The notes beneath the pieces are model-generated. The model saw only the letters and a program-made list of their open reading frames with translations, was not told the origin of the DNA and searched no databases. A stretch of 64,000 nt of DNA from Paragonimus westermani (lineage: Eukaryota > Platyhelminthes > Trematoda > Plagiorchiida > Troglotrematidae): positions 16,773 through 80,772 of the forward strand of contig QNGE01003576.1 of NCBI GenBank assembly GCA_008508345.1. The letters run 5' to 3'. The translations under genes and the position numbers were made by a program. This document shows positions 1 to 13,080 of the stretch, in pieces; positions within the stretch are counted from its first letter, which is position 1; each line of letters starts with the position of its first letter.

Positions 1-830
1 TCTTTACTATCATCACATTCAAGGTAATGAAGCATCTAGATAACCTACCGAGAGCCAAAGACACTGGTTCCATCTCATATGCTGTCTTATTGGATTCTGC
101 CAAGACGTTCCACCGTGCCTCATATCTTCCTCACAAACGCACAAATGGAAGCTTATGACATTCAATGGGAGGTTGTTTGTGGATTACTAACAATTTTTCG
201 ATGATGAAACTTATATGGTTCAAGTCGGACCAGACCCTCCATCTCCATCCCTAATTTATGCAGAATTTCTTCAAGAGTTAGTGCTCGGTCCCCCATTACT
301 TTTCACTACCATCAACGACTTTTAGTGCGTTATTTCTAACACAGCCGTTTTTCACGTTTGTGATAGGAAATTCTAGAATGCTGGTAATTCTAGTGCACTG
401 CACACAGATCTTGATGTGATTCAGCGTCGGTTAGACGGTTGGAGTGTCCACCTAAATGACGTTAATTGCGCACACGTAACACTCGGTGGGAACCCTGGCA
501 ACGTCTTTAGGAATCACAGTTCATCAGGTAGAGGAGACACAATAAAAATTGATCTGTGGGAAGAATTAAGCAGCTGGATACCGTCTAACCTATCTCTCGC
601 GTATCATCACGAAATGGCGCGGGAGTAAGTGGCTTGCTACTCTAAGACTAATGGATTGCACTTTCCTCCACATAGACAAACTTGTTTCAATCGGTTTACG
701 GGGTGTATATAAGGCCACCACTTGAGTGTGTCAATCACGCCGTACACAGTGACCTAAAGACGGACATACTAGCCGTTAAACATGTCTGGAGTGCGGCTGC
801 CAAAAGAGTCACGGACTTGATAACCATCGC
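1..830 (+). mobile_element. Decayed CR1/Jockey-like non-LTR retrotransposon, reverse transcriptase part
   Basis: Conceptual translation shows the usual order of a LINE reverse transcriptase in broken frames. A 'LLDSAKTFHRA' stretch (compare the family's DFSKAFDRVPH) lies near 90-120. 'LVLGPPLLFTTINDF' (compare GSVLGPLLFxIYINDL) lies at about 278-322 and is followed by a stop. 'DLDVIQRRLDGWSVHLN' followed by a 'CAHVTLGGNPGN' block starts near 407 in the same frame. 'VHSDLKTDILAVKHVW' followed by AAAKRVTD (compare the LExVQRRATK region) lies at about 742-817 in another frame. Stops and at least one frameshift make it non-functional. The left end lies outside the window and no 3' tail was found. 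The superfamily call rests on motif resemblance only. Confidence 0.75.
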
Positions 831-3102
831 GTATTAGTTTCAACTTGGAATTCCTCATCTGTATTAACTAGGATTTCAGTGGATGTAGATGTTATAATTC
901 TCACACATTTCTTTGACGTAGACCTCACAGTAAAGCTGTTCGTCATATAGGCGGATGACGGTTGACAAGGATATGTCAGGAAACATTTTAACATCAGTCC
1001 CTGGATCTTCCTTACGGGACAGTTCTTTTCTTATAACATCACCACTCAGTGAAACAGCATCATTTCTAACGCCGTTAGCTGCGCTTCCATAGACTGTCTA
1101 AAGCACCACAAGATGTTTACTTACTCAAAAAACAGTTGGACTCATGATCTTACTCTGGTATTGGTACTTGTTCTTATTCACAAGAGAGGTTCAACACCCT
1201 GCATTCAAAGATTACCATTCAGATCGATAAACTCCCACTTGGTAGTAAACAAAACAAATCAATTAGATCTAGGCACCTCGGACCTCTTGTTTGGAGATCG
1301 TGTTTTACTTGCTGCAATGACAACTCATCATGCACAAATCAGTCAGCACAGACGATTCCTCGTATTCTACACACATTCATTTTTCGCCATGATGATTTGG
1401 TGTGGTTAACCACCCTCGTAAACTATGACCATTTGTCTACATCCATCTCCTTTTTAAAAAGGGTAGCGTGTGCATTGTAATTTCATTTTTAACTGTCAAA
1501 AAGATGCACACGGTACTTTAGCAAGTGAACTGAGTACTTAATGAATCCTACTACGGTCTGTGTGCTCTGAGGGTAGACTTGGTCATGGCCAGCCAGGCTG
1601 CGATCGTATGTACACGGTTACAGTGTGCAGAATAGTTTTACAAAACGTATAAGGCCACTTGAAGTTCTGTGTACTTCAAATATATATGTATTGTCTACAA
1701 CCGTTTTGTATGCCATTCACGCAGACTGCTTTGCTTATTTCACTAAAATATTAATTATGGTTCCGTATTGCGAACGTGTAGTTTTTGAGACGGAATAGTA
1801 TGTCACTGAATATCGTTCATATATCATTAAGATGCCTTTCACGGTCTGTTTGAAGAAACATAACGTAAATTATCACTTCACTAAAAAAGCCTTACCAGTT
1901 GCACTTCACAACGATGCTCACTAAGACCGCGGTAGTTAAACTGGAGCTGTTACGGGGTGCTGATGAGATAAAAAAATCCTCGTGACCTATACGGGAAAAG
2001 ATGGGCATACGAAAAAGAAGGAGAAATTTGAAGCAAGTATTGCAAATTGTGTGATTTACACTTCAGCTGTTAGGCACTGATTTACGTACTCCATACTCAA
2101 CATGCCTGAAGCTATCGCTCTGTTAGTTTCCAGCCTACCCAAAATAGCTACACTTGTGTGACGAAAACATATCTACATGAATCTCTCATAACAATTTTGC
2201 ACTCTACCTTTAACTTATGTTACAACGAAAGCATCTTTATTGTCCGATTACTGAACTGTACAACACGCACTGTTATCAATTTCAATCCACGACTGTGATA
2301 AAGTATTTGCTCACACTATTAGTACGTGAAAGTGAACAAGTGGAAGACGCTTCTGTTCTGAATGTTAACACAAGTGTACTGACTCTGATGGCCAAAGTGT
2401 AGACGCAATTAAAAGAAACCAATCGGGAACGGTACATTTCAGGTGGTTTCTTTGTAACTAAACTGTACTCATGAAAATGGCAGATTTTATAGGTAACTTA
2501 GAGAAGGTATATAGCACAGCCATAATGAAGACAACAACAAAAGTTTTTTGAAACTAGATTAGGCAGAAATTCACATTACGGAACTAATTAAAAATTTTCT
2601 TGCCTTATGCTTGCTGATATACGAGACAATCACACCAGACTTGACTTAGAAAACCATTCAGTTTCATCAAACGAAATAAGACTCGTCTGTGTAAGCTTCT
2701 AGGGTGATGTAAACGCTCAATGCTACATAAAAAGCTTCAACTTTCTAAAACACGTTTTATCATCTATCGTTTCTTGTCAGTTCACATAATTCACGTTGAT
2801 CTTCACCAAATTCAAGTGCCCAGTTATAGGAGCCATTAATTAATGGGCGGAGTGGTGACAACAAAGTATTGAAATAACTGGTTTAAATCGTTGAATAGAA
2901 AAATGATTAGACGTAACTTATGTGTTGTTCACATGAGTAACATTTTGCACATTGTAACCACACACACAAATGCGACTAATTTTAAACGAGTCAAAATTTC
3001 ACAAGGGCGAAGTCATGGCTTGGAGAAATAAACAGCCCGAGGCAAAAACTGGAAATCAAAATTGTGAGAATGTCGACTACCAGGGTGGCCGCAGCGTTAA
3101 CA
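831..3102. other. Non-coding stretch, no gene recognised
   Basis: AT-rich sequence with only short, unrelated open frames on both strands. No splice-flanked conserved exon, tRNA-like box or tandem array was recognised. It may contain older, unrecognisable transposon sequence downstream of the reverse transcriptase remnant. Confidence 0.5.
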
Positions 3103-3330
3103 TAAAGATTGTTTCAAAACACGTGGGGGGGGGGGAGCTGGGAAGTTTTGCGGCCAAAACACTAGCAAATTGGAGTATGTGTTTCGGGTTGTTTCGAAAA
3201 ATCACTGAGAATGCGTNTAAAGATTGTTTCAAAACACGTGGGGGGGGGGAGCTGGGAAGTTTTGCGGCCAAAACACTAGCAAATTGGAGTATGTGTTTCG
3301 GGTTGTTTCGAAAAATCACTGAGAATGCGT
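3103..3330. repeat. Near-identical direct duplication around a single N (probable assembly join)
   Basis: Bases 3103-3216 (114 nt) and 3218-3330 (113 nt) are the same sequence, both ending in GAGAATGCGT. The one difference is the length of an internal G run, 11 versus 10. They are separated by the window's ambiguous base, N at 3217. Copies this similar, differing only in a homopolymer and abutting an N, are what two overlapping contig ends look like when joined without merging. A true tandem duplication is less likely. The frame running through both copies is not a gene. Confidence 0.85.
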
Positions 3331-3698
3331 CAAACTTTGAATCTGTATCCTGCTTAGATTATATGTCTTGCAACTGACGATGCTGAAGTTGCTTAAACTT
3401 GTCAAAATTTGAGTTAGTAAACGGTAACGACATTAAGCTGAGAATCGTGAGTGAAATTGTGAAAGTCTGAAACTATTTCAATACAGCCAACTAAGCACGG
3501 TTTAATGCATGTGTTCTTTTTTCAACCGACACGCGCCGCTGGTTTGGCGTAGTCTGGCAGACGTCGGACATAGATTTTGTGAAGGTTTTGAAAGAGCTTC
3601 TCCATTAGGATCGATAAGAAGAAATGCCCATTTACTCATGCTCAATGCATCCTAGTCTCTTATAAGTATCTTTATTGGACGATACGAGAAGGATGGAT
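3331..3698. other. Non-coding stretch, nothing recognised
   Basis: No open frame of interest, repeat or RNA-like motif was found between the duplicated segment and the reverse transcriptase remnant that follows. Confidence 0.4.
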
Positions 3699-4135
3699 TT
3701 TATGGTAGCCAGATTCCGAAGCTTTTCTTAGTGTTCATTTTGATAACCACTACAACTTCCTGAAGGGCAGTAGTTGTAAACACAGATGTAGAATCTCCAC
3801 TATGAGACGTGAGTAAACAGTTGTTGTTGATAAAACGACACCAATTTTTTAATCGCTGCTTAATAACACTACAGACAGCTTGGTGAATTTTAAGAGCATC
3901 TTACAATCGTCGGCATACAGCGGAGAATTCGATATAATAGGATCGTAAGACAGATCCTTGCAGTATGGCTGCTGAATTTAGAGCAAAAGTTAGGAGGACC
4001 AGACCAGATTTATTTCCAACAAGCTGACCATTCGGGATAAAAAGTTTGCACACCACCAACTGTTCACCTAAATTAGGTATACCTGTGGATTGTGTAAGAG
4101 TGAAACGTGAGATATTCTGGTGGACGCTCTAACAG
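3699..4135 (-). mobile_element. Decayed non-LTR reverse transcriptase fragment, minus strand
   Basis: On the minus strand, 'LQGSVLRSYYIEFS' (3946-3963 and onward) matches the family motif QGSVLGPLLFxIYINDL. It is followed, after a frame change, by 'SPLYADDCKMLLKF', whose YADD catalytic motif lies at 3906-3917. After another frame change comes 'VIKQRLKNWCRFINNN', resembling the conserved helix after the catalytic loop. The fragment ends at a stop near 3700. At least two frameshifts show it is inactive. The outer limits are approximate and the superfamily (CR1/Jockey-like) is inferred from the motifs. Confidence 0.6.
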
Positions 4136-6332
4136 AAACAAAGACGGGAGCCTGTGAGTGAAAGCCGCTGTCACTGACCTCATCAATACTCTCCATGAAT
4201 ATACCCGTGCGAATCACACGTGACCTGTTTGATAGAAACTCCTACCGAACTGTAGGTACAAGTCTATCGCTAAGAAGATATATTATCACGTTGTTTTTGG
4301 GGTAGGTGTTCTAATATATTAAACAAGGTGTTCGTAAGACTGATCGGTTGATTTACAGAAGGAGAGGGGTGGATCACCCTAATTATAAACAGTAATTAAC
4401 TTACTGTTCTAGTCAGTCCAAGGATAATCGGCTGGGCTAGTAAAAAATTGGAAGACTATAATTATGACAGATAAACGCATTAGTTTGTTCAGACCATCAT
4501 CAAATATGCACAGTCTACTCTAAGTGACCCATGAGAAAGACGAGGTCCATAGTGTTGTGTAGCTCAGCAGATTGAAACAAATGACACAAGAGACTAGTGT
4601 ACACACCCAATATGAAAGAAAAGTTGAGCGCTAGCAGATCACTAATGCGCTGCAATATTACATTCTGGCTTACGCGTAACTTCTCAATAAAAACTTCAGC
4701 CCAAAAGAAACATTGGGTGGTAGTGAGCGAAAATGTGAGCTTATTGTAGTGGTAACAAGTTAACTTAGTACTACACATGTTTTTCACCGGAATTACGTTT
4801 TTTTAACAAAAGGATGTGTGTAAACTATGGCAGTAAAAGGTTATTCGAAAGGACTACGTATACAGTTTTAAGATGGACTAACCGGTTTTTGAGTTGTTTT
4901 GAGTCACATGACGTAGACTAACCCAAACAGTCAAATAATTTCCACCAGCTTTCTCAGTTTTCTCTTATGTGGATATATTCTTAGTGTTGTAATCTGTCAC
5001 CCTTTTGTTAGGCTCGGGCTTTAATTAAATCTATTCACTTGTCGTTGGTCAGTAGTAGATTCGCAAACCCTTGAATTCAAAATCCTCTGAAGTTTCACAT
5101 TGGTTGTTCCGGACAATGTTGTGATGGTGCATTTAGTCATAACAAGAATCCCTTCGTGAGTTACAAGGATCCACTTAGCTCGAGCATTCGACGGTTTTGA
5201 TGGTCTCGATTAGAGAAGCTGTGCTAACTGATAAGAAGCATGCTCTGTACAATGGGTACACTTATGGAATCAGTAGTGAGTTGATCCATGTTGAGAAATA
5301 TGAACTTGTGCATCTTTGGTGGTTACAAACAAACATAGGTATGAGAAGTATTCAGCTTGTGCATCACTATGTCGTTCACGAGTCGGTCAGATATCCAATA
5401 CTATGCGTTTTTGATTCTTGTGTGTCAAGTGTCAGTAGTTCTTGGTTCACCCAATCTAGACGTACAAGAGTGATAGTTGTCCTGGAAACAGTGAAACTCA
5501 GGCCAGGGTCACTTTTATCTTGCGGATAAGCATTCTGGTGGAAACGGTTCTTTGTAGAATACGTCTTTGATGCTGTGTCCTATTCCGTTGTTAAGCCATG
5601 TTTACCTTTTACCCACAAAAATGCATATTGCGTGATTTCTTCCATAGCTGGAGTGCGAGTGAGTGCTTGAGATACGATAGGTAAACATTGGGTTCCCTCT
5701 TATTTGTCCACTGAAACGCTTTGAGATGACCAAGCATTTTGGATTTGACTGACCGCATAAACCCTGGACGGTCTTCGTTCCAGGGATCTGAATGGACTCA
5801 GTTCGTTTTTACCACTTTTGGATGGCAAGCGGCACACGTCTCATTGTTCATCTAGAACATGAAACAGGCATACCAAGTATAAATTTTCATAATATGGCAG
5901 AGGTTCATGTGTTCAGGGATCTTTGTTGGGTAGATGAGATTCGGCTTTGACTGTTTCTGATCGTTAACTCCTGGCACACTTCAGAACTAGATTCACCGTG
6001 GTAGAAGTGCCTAGATCATCCTCAAATTAATACTTAGAGAGATACACATCACTGATTGTTGCAAAGTAAATGTGACGCACGAGTGAAATCTTTCAGCTGA
6101 ACACGATGAATGTTAGCAGGTTTACTCAAACCAATTCCATGCCAGTGCTAATGCCACCCAGTTTTAAAGGTTGTATCTCAGTTGAGGACAAACCTCTCCA
6201 CACTTGAAAAACTTCAACATACTACGAATTACCAACGTCTTATGGGTAGCCGCTTTGCGACAGTGCGTAGTCAACCTTTTCAGGTGGTGGCCTTTGGCAA
6301 AGATAATTAATGAATTAATTTGGATCATCGCC
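4136..6332. other. Non-coding stretch, no gene recognised
   Basis: The longest open frame is 110 codons at 5197-5529 on the + strand. It has no family resemblance, no splice context that I could support, and a length expected by chance. No repeats or RNA-like elements were identified. Confidence 0.4.
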
Positions 6333-6348
6333 ATATATATATATATAT
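6333..6348. repeat. (AT)8 microsatellite
   Basis: Uninterrupted AT dinucleotide tract in otherwise non-coding sequence. Confidence 0.9.
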
Positions 6349-9300
6349 CATGTCTTAGCAGCGTGTTCAGCAATATCGTATGGTTATCTTTTGCCAGTTA
6401 CTTTAGTTTGGCACTCTTCTTGCGTTGAATTGATTGTTGAAACAGCGCGAACCCTATTAAACCAATGTGATAGATTGGGCATATTAGCCGTTTATACTCA
6501 CGATGGCATTCGAAGCAACGATCACTGATTTCACCCATTACTTTAGGATTGGACGGGAATAGCTGGGTCGGTCGGTCGCTAACTGCATCCATTCTTGGTC
6601 AAACGTTGTGGATACTGGCGATATATGCAGTCTCTCAGGGTCAAGGGACAACAATTTTTTCAAAAAGTCGTTAGAAAGTGTCTTACAGAGGAGCACTGAA
6701 CTGTGCTGCGAAGTTTCGGAGAATAGTGTATATATTCCATTCACTGCGAGAAAATTTTGCGGACATTTAATGACAGATTCTATCCTAAAATTTCCATGCT
6801 AACAGTCATCGTGACATCAGTAAATCTGGTAAGATTATTGAAGAGAGTGTGATCAAGTGTTGGATGGTCACTCCAATTAGAATTGTGCAGAGTGACTACC
6901 AAATACTTTCGCTGCCTGCAAGTCTGGGAGGGGGATAAAGCTTTTATATTTCAGATGAGAATGCTCATTTCAGCGCTTATGTAGTAAAAGACGAGGCTGT
7001 GTGTGTTTACAATTTCTACTGTGTTTTACAATTAACTGAACTTGGACGATTGCCTTGTATGATATATCCTCTTTCCGGGACTGTGATAGACGATTAATAG
7101 TTTGCAGACTAACCACAACCGGCTTGTTGATTTAAATATATGAGAAAAGAAAGTGTTGTGGAAAGAGAAAATAATTTACACATTTTTGTCAACTTGAGTT
7201 GATGTTTGGGTAACGGGGTTTGAGCTTCCTATGTATATTGCGCTATTGTAAGTCAAAACGTGAAAACAATTAGCCATCACGTAGCTAGTGACCCTGATAA
7301 TTAACTGTTTACAAAATCTCAAACTCTGGTAAAATATGTCCTCTTTTTCTTATTGTTGTGTGTTCTCAGCATATATCTTGCATAATCTCAGGACGAGGGA
7401 CATTTGAGGAGGTGAGGCTCAGTTGAATTTACTTACATGTTTGCAGTCTCGTCCACAACCCTGACGACGGGGGACGCAGGAGAAACACGGATACTGAGAG
7501 CTGAATGGATTCTTGTATACTGACCTCTGTCAGTTCACTGATTGCTGGTTGTGAGAGTTTAATCTTCCTCCATAGCCAGTTTAGTTCCTAGACAGTAGTA
7601 GTCGGTGACTGGAGCGGACTTTTCTTCCGTATAAACTCGGGCTTGAGTAATGCGTGGTCGTCGTGGCCCGGAGAGGGCTGAACCTTTGTTATATATCAAT
7701 TATCAGGTGGCTGATAATTTTAAAGTGAGGAACAGGGTGTTTATGTTTGCAAGGTATTGTACAAAGAATGATGGTCACATTTTATCGAGAGCTACATTAT
7801 TGCAGTAGCCACGATGATGTATTGCTATCATTCTCATGCACTGTTTTCTAAACATAGTCAGCGAAACTCACAGCTACGTACCCTCAAACACCAGAAGTAG
7901 AACTGATCTGTTTGGTTCAACGATCCAGATTAAGGTTTCCCTTGATGCACTGTTTATTGCCTGATGTGAATTGGACCAGAGTGAGCATACTAAACACTTC
8001 ATCAGTAGTTATGCTGTCTAGTTTGCAGGAAATGGTAAGCAGCCTCCTTTTATCCTTCAACAAATCAATACTTTTCAAGTTGATCATCAAGACTTACTTA
8101 ACGCATTTTGACTGTAGCGGTAGACCTATATGATCACTCAACACTATTTCAAGCGACCTCCCTTATGGATGGTTTTCTTGGAACATCCTGGATTTCACTC
8201 GAAACAGCTACCAGATGGCCTCAAACCATCGGTATTCTTAAGTTTTTATCAATCTCCAGTGTGCTGGTAGTGTGCTGTGTAAGCTTCAAATGGAGACTTG
8301 TAGCTGTCAAGCTTGCCTAACTTCACAGAGCAGTCAAACTCACTGATCTCTGGTCTCACTCATAAAAATACTAGCTGACAACAGGAATTAAGGTTATTTT
8401 GGCTTTTGGACAAAACACAAGATCTCATTCTCACTTTCAGCTTACTTAATACAAGCAAACATCGTGACAGAAACCTATTTAACCCATCCGCAGATGAAAT
8501 ATCAGGGATTACAAGGGGGACATGAGTACATCTTAAAATCAGCACTTTTACAGGCCCAACAGTTATGCACCCTAAGTTTTCCCTAATTGAACTACATTGC
8601 TAGCAGAACTGATTTTCGAGTCATTTAACGCGGAATTTGATAAGTAGATTCTCTTCCAATTATCCCCGAAGTAGTCTTAATCATTCTAAGGTATGCATTA
8701 TCATTTCCACGGATGTAGGAAAACCGTTCAATCCTCTTTAGTCTCAATGGCGGTTTCCTCGTTTCCTTCCTTTCTTCTTTCCAAGAGCTAAAGAGATGTT
8801 GGCAATGCTTACTGTACCGAGTAAGAAACAATAAACCACAATTTTCGTTTCTGTATTGGTGTTATGTCATCCATTTTTTCCGTCCAAAACCGTTTCTTCT
8901 TCAGAAAACGGTTGCATATAATTAGAATGAGCGGAAATGTCCAGAACAGTCGAGAGGTAATCTTTGGTACCGTTTACCTGTTTGACCTTTATTCCACAAG
9001 GCTCATTGGTGGCTTACTGACTTTGGTAATTTTTGGTGGCTGCTATTCTATCTAATGATTCGAGAATGTTTGTGAGTTACTGTGCACCATAAGAATACCC
9101 TATGAGTTGCTCCTTGGTACAAACGCTTTTGGGGCGGAACGGAGTTGTTTTTTGTACATCCGTCGTTTGGTTTGTCTTAAAAGCACTTGATGGGGACGTT
9201 GTAGTGTTACTTTCGGAACCAGGGTTTTCCGACTTATTTACTACGAGGAAGAGAATCCGATTTCTCTCAAGCGCATTTCCATACCTTAGACGAGCTATTA

Positions 9301-12300
9301 TATTCTGTCAAGGGTTTACAACAGGTGATCAACTTGCGAAAACCGAAATCAACATGTGTTGGTTTTTTAACGTTTGCAGTTATCTTCCAGCACTGATGCA
9401 ACAGTTGCGGCCTTTGAAAACCATCTGTTCATGTCCGACCCACTCAATGTCATGGCCCATAGCTACTATAAACTGTTCATCAAAAGATAGCTATAGAGCC
9501 GAAAGCGCATCGTTTGCGATAGAATAAACAGGACTTTCACAGGTAATCTTTAACACTTGGGACGGATGTACATAAGCGGCTATTTGACACATCACAGTCA
9601 CAGTAGTGAATCTTAAGTACCACAAAAATTCAGCTAGTTCATTCGAAAATCTTGAAACAAAAGTGTAAGAGTGTAACCGAAGTAAAACTATGTAAGAACG
9701 AATTCCATTTGAAATTCACACAAAGCCAGTGACCACCAATAGGCTGTTGCACATGCGATTCTTAAGTTCATACGCAACAAACTTATTCGATTCTCTCCAG
9801 TGTCACATTTCAAACTATTATAAAAGCCAGAGACAAGGTTTTCAAACTGAAATTCACCATTATGTCAATTTGGTTCTCAACAGTGGAACATCTACTTTCT
9901 CATTTCCTGAACCCAACTTAGTGGGGATACCTCAGTGTTCGACTATTCTGCGTTACCGTTCAAAAGTCTGTTTCTAACTCCCAGCAGTAAACTCTTTTAA
10001 CTCCCAATGTTATCACAGGATAACGTAGATTTTTGAATGATCCTAACAAAATAATTATCTGCAATATTCTATAATTACATTCGTCTTAGTAATTCCATTT
10101 TACTATACAAGTTCGGTAACAATTTGCAGTTGTTAGATTTGTAGTGTTATATAGAACTATTAAGTGACGTGATTATTGGAAAAAATAGTTCGTTTATCAA
10201 GCAATTGGTCCACCATTTTTAACACATGCACGGCAAAGCAAAGAAAGACAATAAAACCGAAGGTGACACATCTAATGAGGAAACAATATATTACAACCCC
10301 TCCTTTATGCTCCATTTGGTTCAACTTCTGCACAAACCTGGTCTTCTTGTTTCCGAATTAATCCTATAACTGAGTCAGGCTATTTTACCACAATTGTTAC
10401 CAACCCCTATCTTTCGTTGACTTTTCCACGAGATTCACGTTCATTAGTATCATTTCGGGGCTCGAACAAGCTTAGATGAATGCTCCCTCCCCTTTATGTA
10501 GAAGTGATTCTGTAAAATGTGGAGAATCATTCTTGGGAGTACATAAAACACTGTACTGACTTGAATTGGTTTTAAACAAACAACTAGCGATCGAGTGATA
10601 AAAGATTTAATCGATCATGAGGCGAAATCGAAAACCTGCCCGTTATGTGCTTATTGCGGTAGACTTTCTGAATTTACTCTCGTTGTCTCTACGTTTTCGA
10701 ACGCTGGCGCAGAAGTGCACTGACCAGACAGCTTTCTTCCGCACTCATTTAGGAACTAGGCTAGCAATAAAAGTGTGACTAAGCATGGTACTTAATATTT
10801 AGTCTCCAAACCATACAACTAATCTCGTATTGTAGGAGAACATCAGCTCTTAGAACCAGATATGTAGGTTAAAACACTGGATATCAAAGGTCTTAGCGGG
10901 TGACGGAAAACAAAAGTGATTGCTTGTCGAAGTGATGACTGAAACCGTTGACTCCTTTTCTTCATCTTCCTCATGAACTCCCATCGTTTATCTATGTAAT
11001 CGTTTGTTCCGTGCATTCGTATTTGTTAGTCATGTCACTTCATGGACTTTACCCAGAATTGAAGAAGGCTGGTGACGTGGTGCCCACGAGAAAGCTCAGT
11101 GTAACACACTGCAGCACCTACGCTTTATCATCATTCCTGTGTACGACGAAAAATTATTTCAAGTATTTACTGAAATAACCTTGAAAATAACAAAAGGTCC
11201 ATGAAAGAGATATAAAGGTATTTGACTAACCAACCGTTCAAGAAAGCACGTTCAAACTGATTTAATGAACGTGACAACACGCGATGCATACGTATCTGTA
11301 CACAACTAAGTGAATTTCTTAAGAGGGCAAAGCAAAACGGCTTTCTCAAAACTTCCACCACCTCATCATGGTGATTCTACTTACCCCACATATTGTTTAC
11401 TGATAAAAAGCCGCCAACTTCGTTTCTGCGTTTTTAATATTCTAACTAAATTTTAGGTGGGGCATGAGGATGTCGCTTCGTGAGAGATAGACAACATATT
11501 TATTAAACGGCTCTTATCGATATCTCCGACAGTAGGGCTTCTCAGTTAAATGAAACACAGCTTGAAGGTTGCCAGAGATAACTCAATCTGGCTAAATATG
11601 AGGTTTGTAACGTAACGGTTAACACGGTTTTACATGTAAAGGTGCATACAAACAAGTGTGAATTCTGTATTGTTCAAATTAATCGGGTCCCCGATTGTCG
11701 GTCATTACTCTAAAACAATGACCAGCATGTATAGTGGAACTTGAAAAAGAAGTCTGAGTTGCGCCTTTGTCGACTGAAATTGTTAACGAGTACTTACTTA
11801 CGGCTGTTTCATGTTACCTTTTTCTAAATCAAGTTGTTTGGGCATATGTCATTTAACATTACCGCAAAGAATACATGAAGTGATGAATTGTCTGTTGCTG
11901 TCCTCAATACATCCGCTTAAATGCAAAAATACTGTAGTATTTTTTGTGTGAACCAAGATAAATAACTGTCTCGTGTTGCATACACATGGAACAAATTTTC
12001 ATCGCAATCTGTAGATGGGCAGTTTAAACCACTAGATATACTCATGAATAAGAATTTGTCTTGTGTTTCGAATAATCTTGAAAGAGATTCGTAAGGTACT
12101 TATTTGGTTTTTCGTGAATTTTGCTAATATTTAAACTCTTATCTATGGATCACAAAGCTGTATGTAACTCTTTACTCATCTGTATACATATAAATGAACT
12201 TGTTGTTAGAATACAAAAATATTAACAGACCAAACAGCGTAATGAAGTGAGGAGAAGATAGGCGGTTATCGGATGTTACTAAGTAAGATAAGTACCTGTG

Positions 12301-12839
12301 AAAACAGTGACCCATGTAAGTGAAGCTGACAAGCTGAAGAAAGTTCACGATGATGTGTGTTGAAAGGTATTGAAGAATCACGGATTGAAGGAATTTTATA
12401 TAAGGTGAAGAATACAAAGTAAATGGATTGTTGGAGTGTGAATGTAAACGGAATTAATTAAATTAAAATATAGAAAGGGAAATATGGATTGGAAATGGCA
12501 ATAAACCATGAAACACATTCGCTTCAATAGTTATTAATGTTTTATAACATTTCAAGGTTGTTCCGATGTTCAGGCTGATTGGAGACTCAGGGTGGCTTCA
12601 CGAATGAACCCATCAGGTCTTTACTCTCTCATTTATTATGGGTGGTTTTTAATGGGCGTAACTTAGCCCTGCAGAAATGTTACTTGAGTTTCAGGTGCCT
12701 CCTGTGATGTTTCAAATTAGGTGAGTGAACTCAGAGACAGTGATTCGTATTGAGCATTGAGATATATCTTAAGGAAACTGAGGGTTATAACGTTCTGCTA
12801 GAAGGAACAAAACTGTCCTTGATATAACGATAGTACGTG
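6349..12839. other. Non-coding stretch, no gene recognised
   Basis: About 6.5 kb of AT-rich sequence without a recognisable exon. A 141-codon open frame at 9102-9527 (+) has no family resemblance. Within it, 9375-9490 is open in more than one frame on both strands and is reported separately as a low-grade lead. No tandem arrays or tRNA-like elements were identified. Confidence 0.4.
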
Positions 12840-13080
12840 ACGAAATGACCCAGTTTAAGCAACCTTTCTCAGCAAGGTACGGAACGCAGCGATGAAGCAT
12901 TCTTGTTGCTCTACGCTCCATTTTCTTAATTAAGTCAGTGCCTTCCAAAAGGAACGATCAACCGGCATGAACAGTTGTTTCAAGGAGAAGCCATATCGGC
13001 GAGCCGGATATCAGGAAAAGGCTCTGTAGTGGGATAGCCCCGAACAATCGGGTCAGCTTAACAAAGATCACCTTGGGTTT
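12840..13080 (-). mobile_element. Decayed CR1-like retrotransposon, C-terminal reverse transcriptase region
   Basis: Read on the minus strand, the segment contains 'LTRLFGAIPLQSLFLISGSP', then 'LLETTVHAG', a stop codon, 'SFLLEGTDLIKKMERRATRM' and 'LHRCVPYLAEKGCLNW'. This is the characteristic downstream part of CR1-type polymerases (KRTFG..., then LEYxxxxWSP, then LExVQRRATRxLP...LPYEERL). An in-frame stop and the loss of the neighbouring blocks show decay. The limits are those of the recognisable motif block only. Confidence 0.7.

Noticed and set aside
1950..1990. Hammerhead ribozyme core (CTGATGAG words here, at 18272, 24574, 38447 and 55125)
   Set aside because: None is followed at the right distance by the required GAAA segment and a closing stem.
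2970..3377. 135-codon plus-strand frame
   Set aside because: Produced by the duplicated segment around N 3217; the repeated peptide is an assembly effect.
9102..9527. 141-codon plus-strand open frame
   Set aside because: No family resemblance; residue composition is not conserved-looking along its length; within the chance range.
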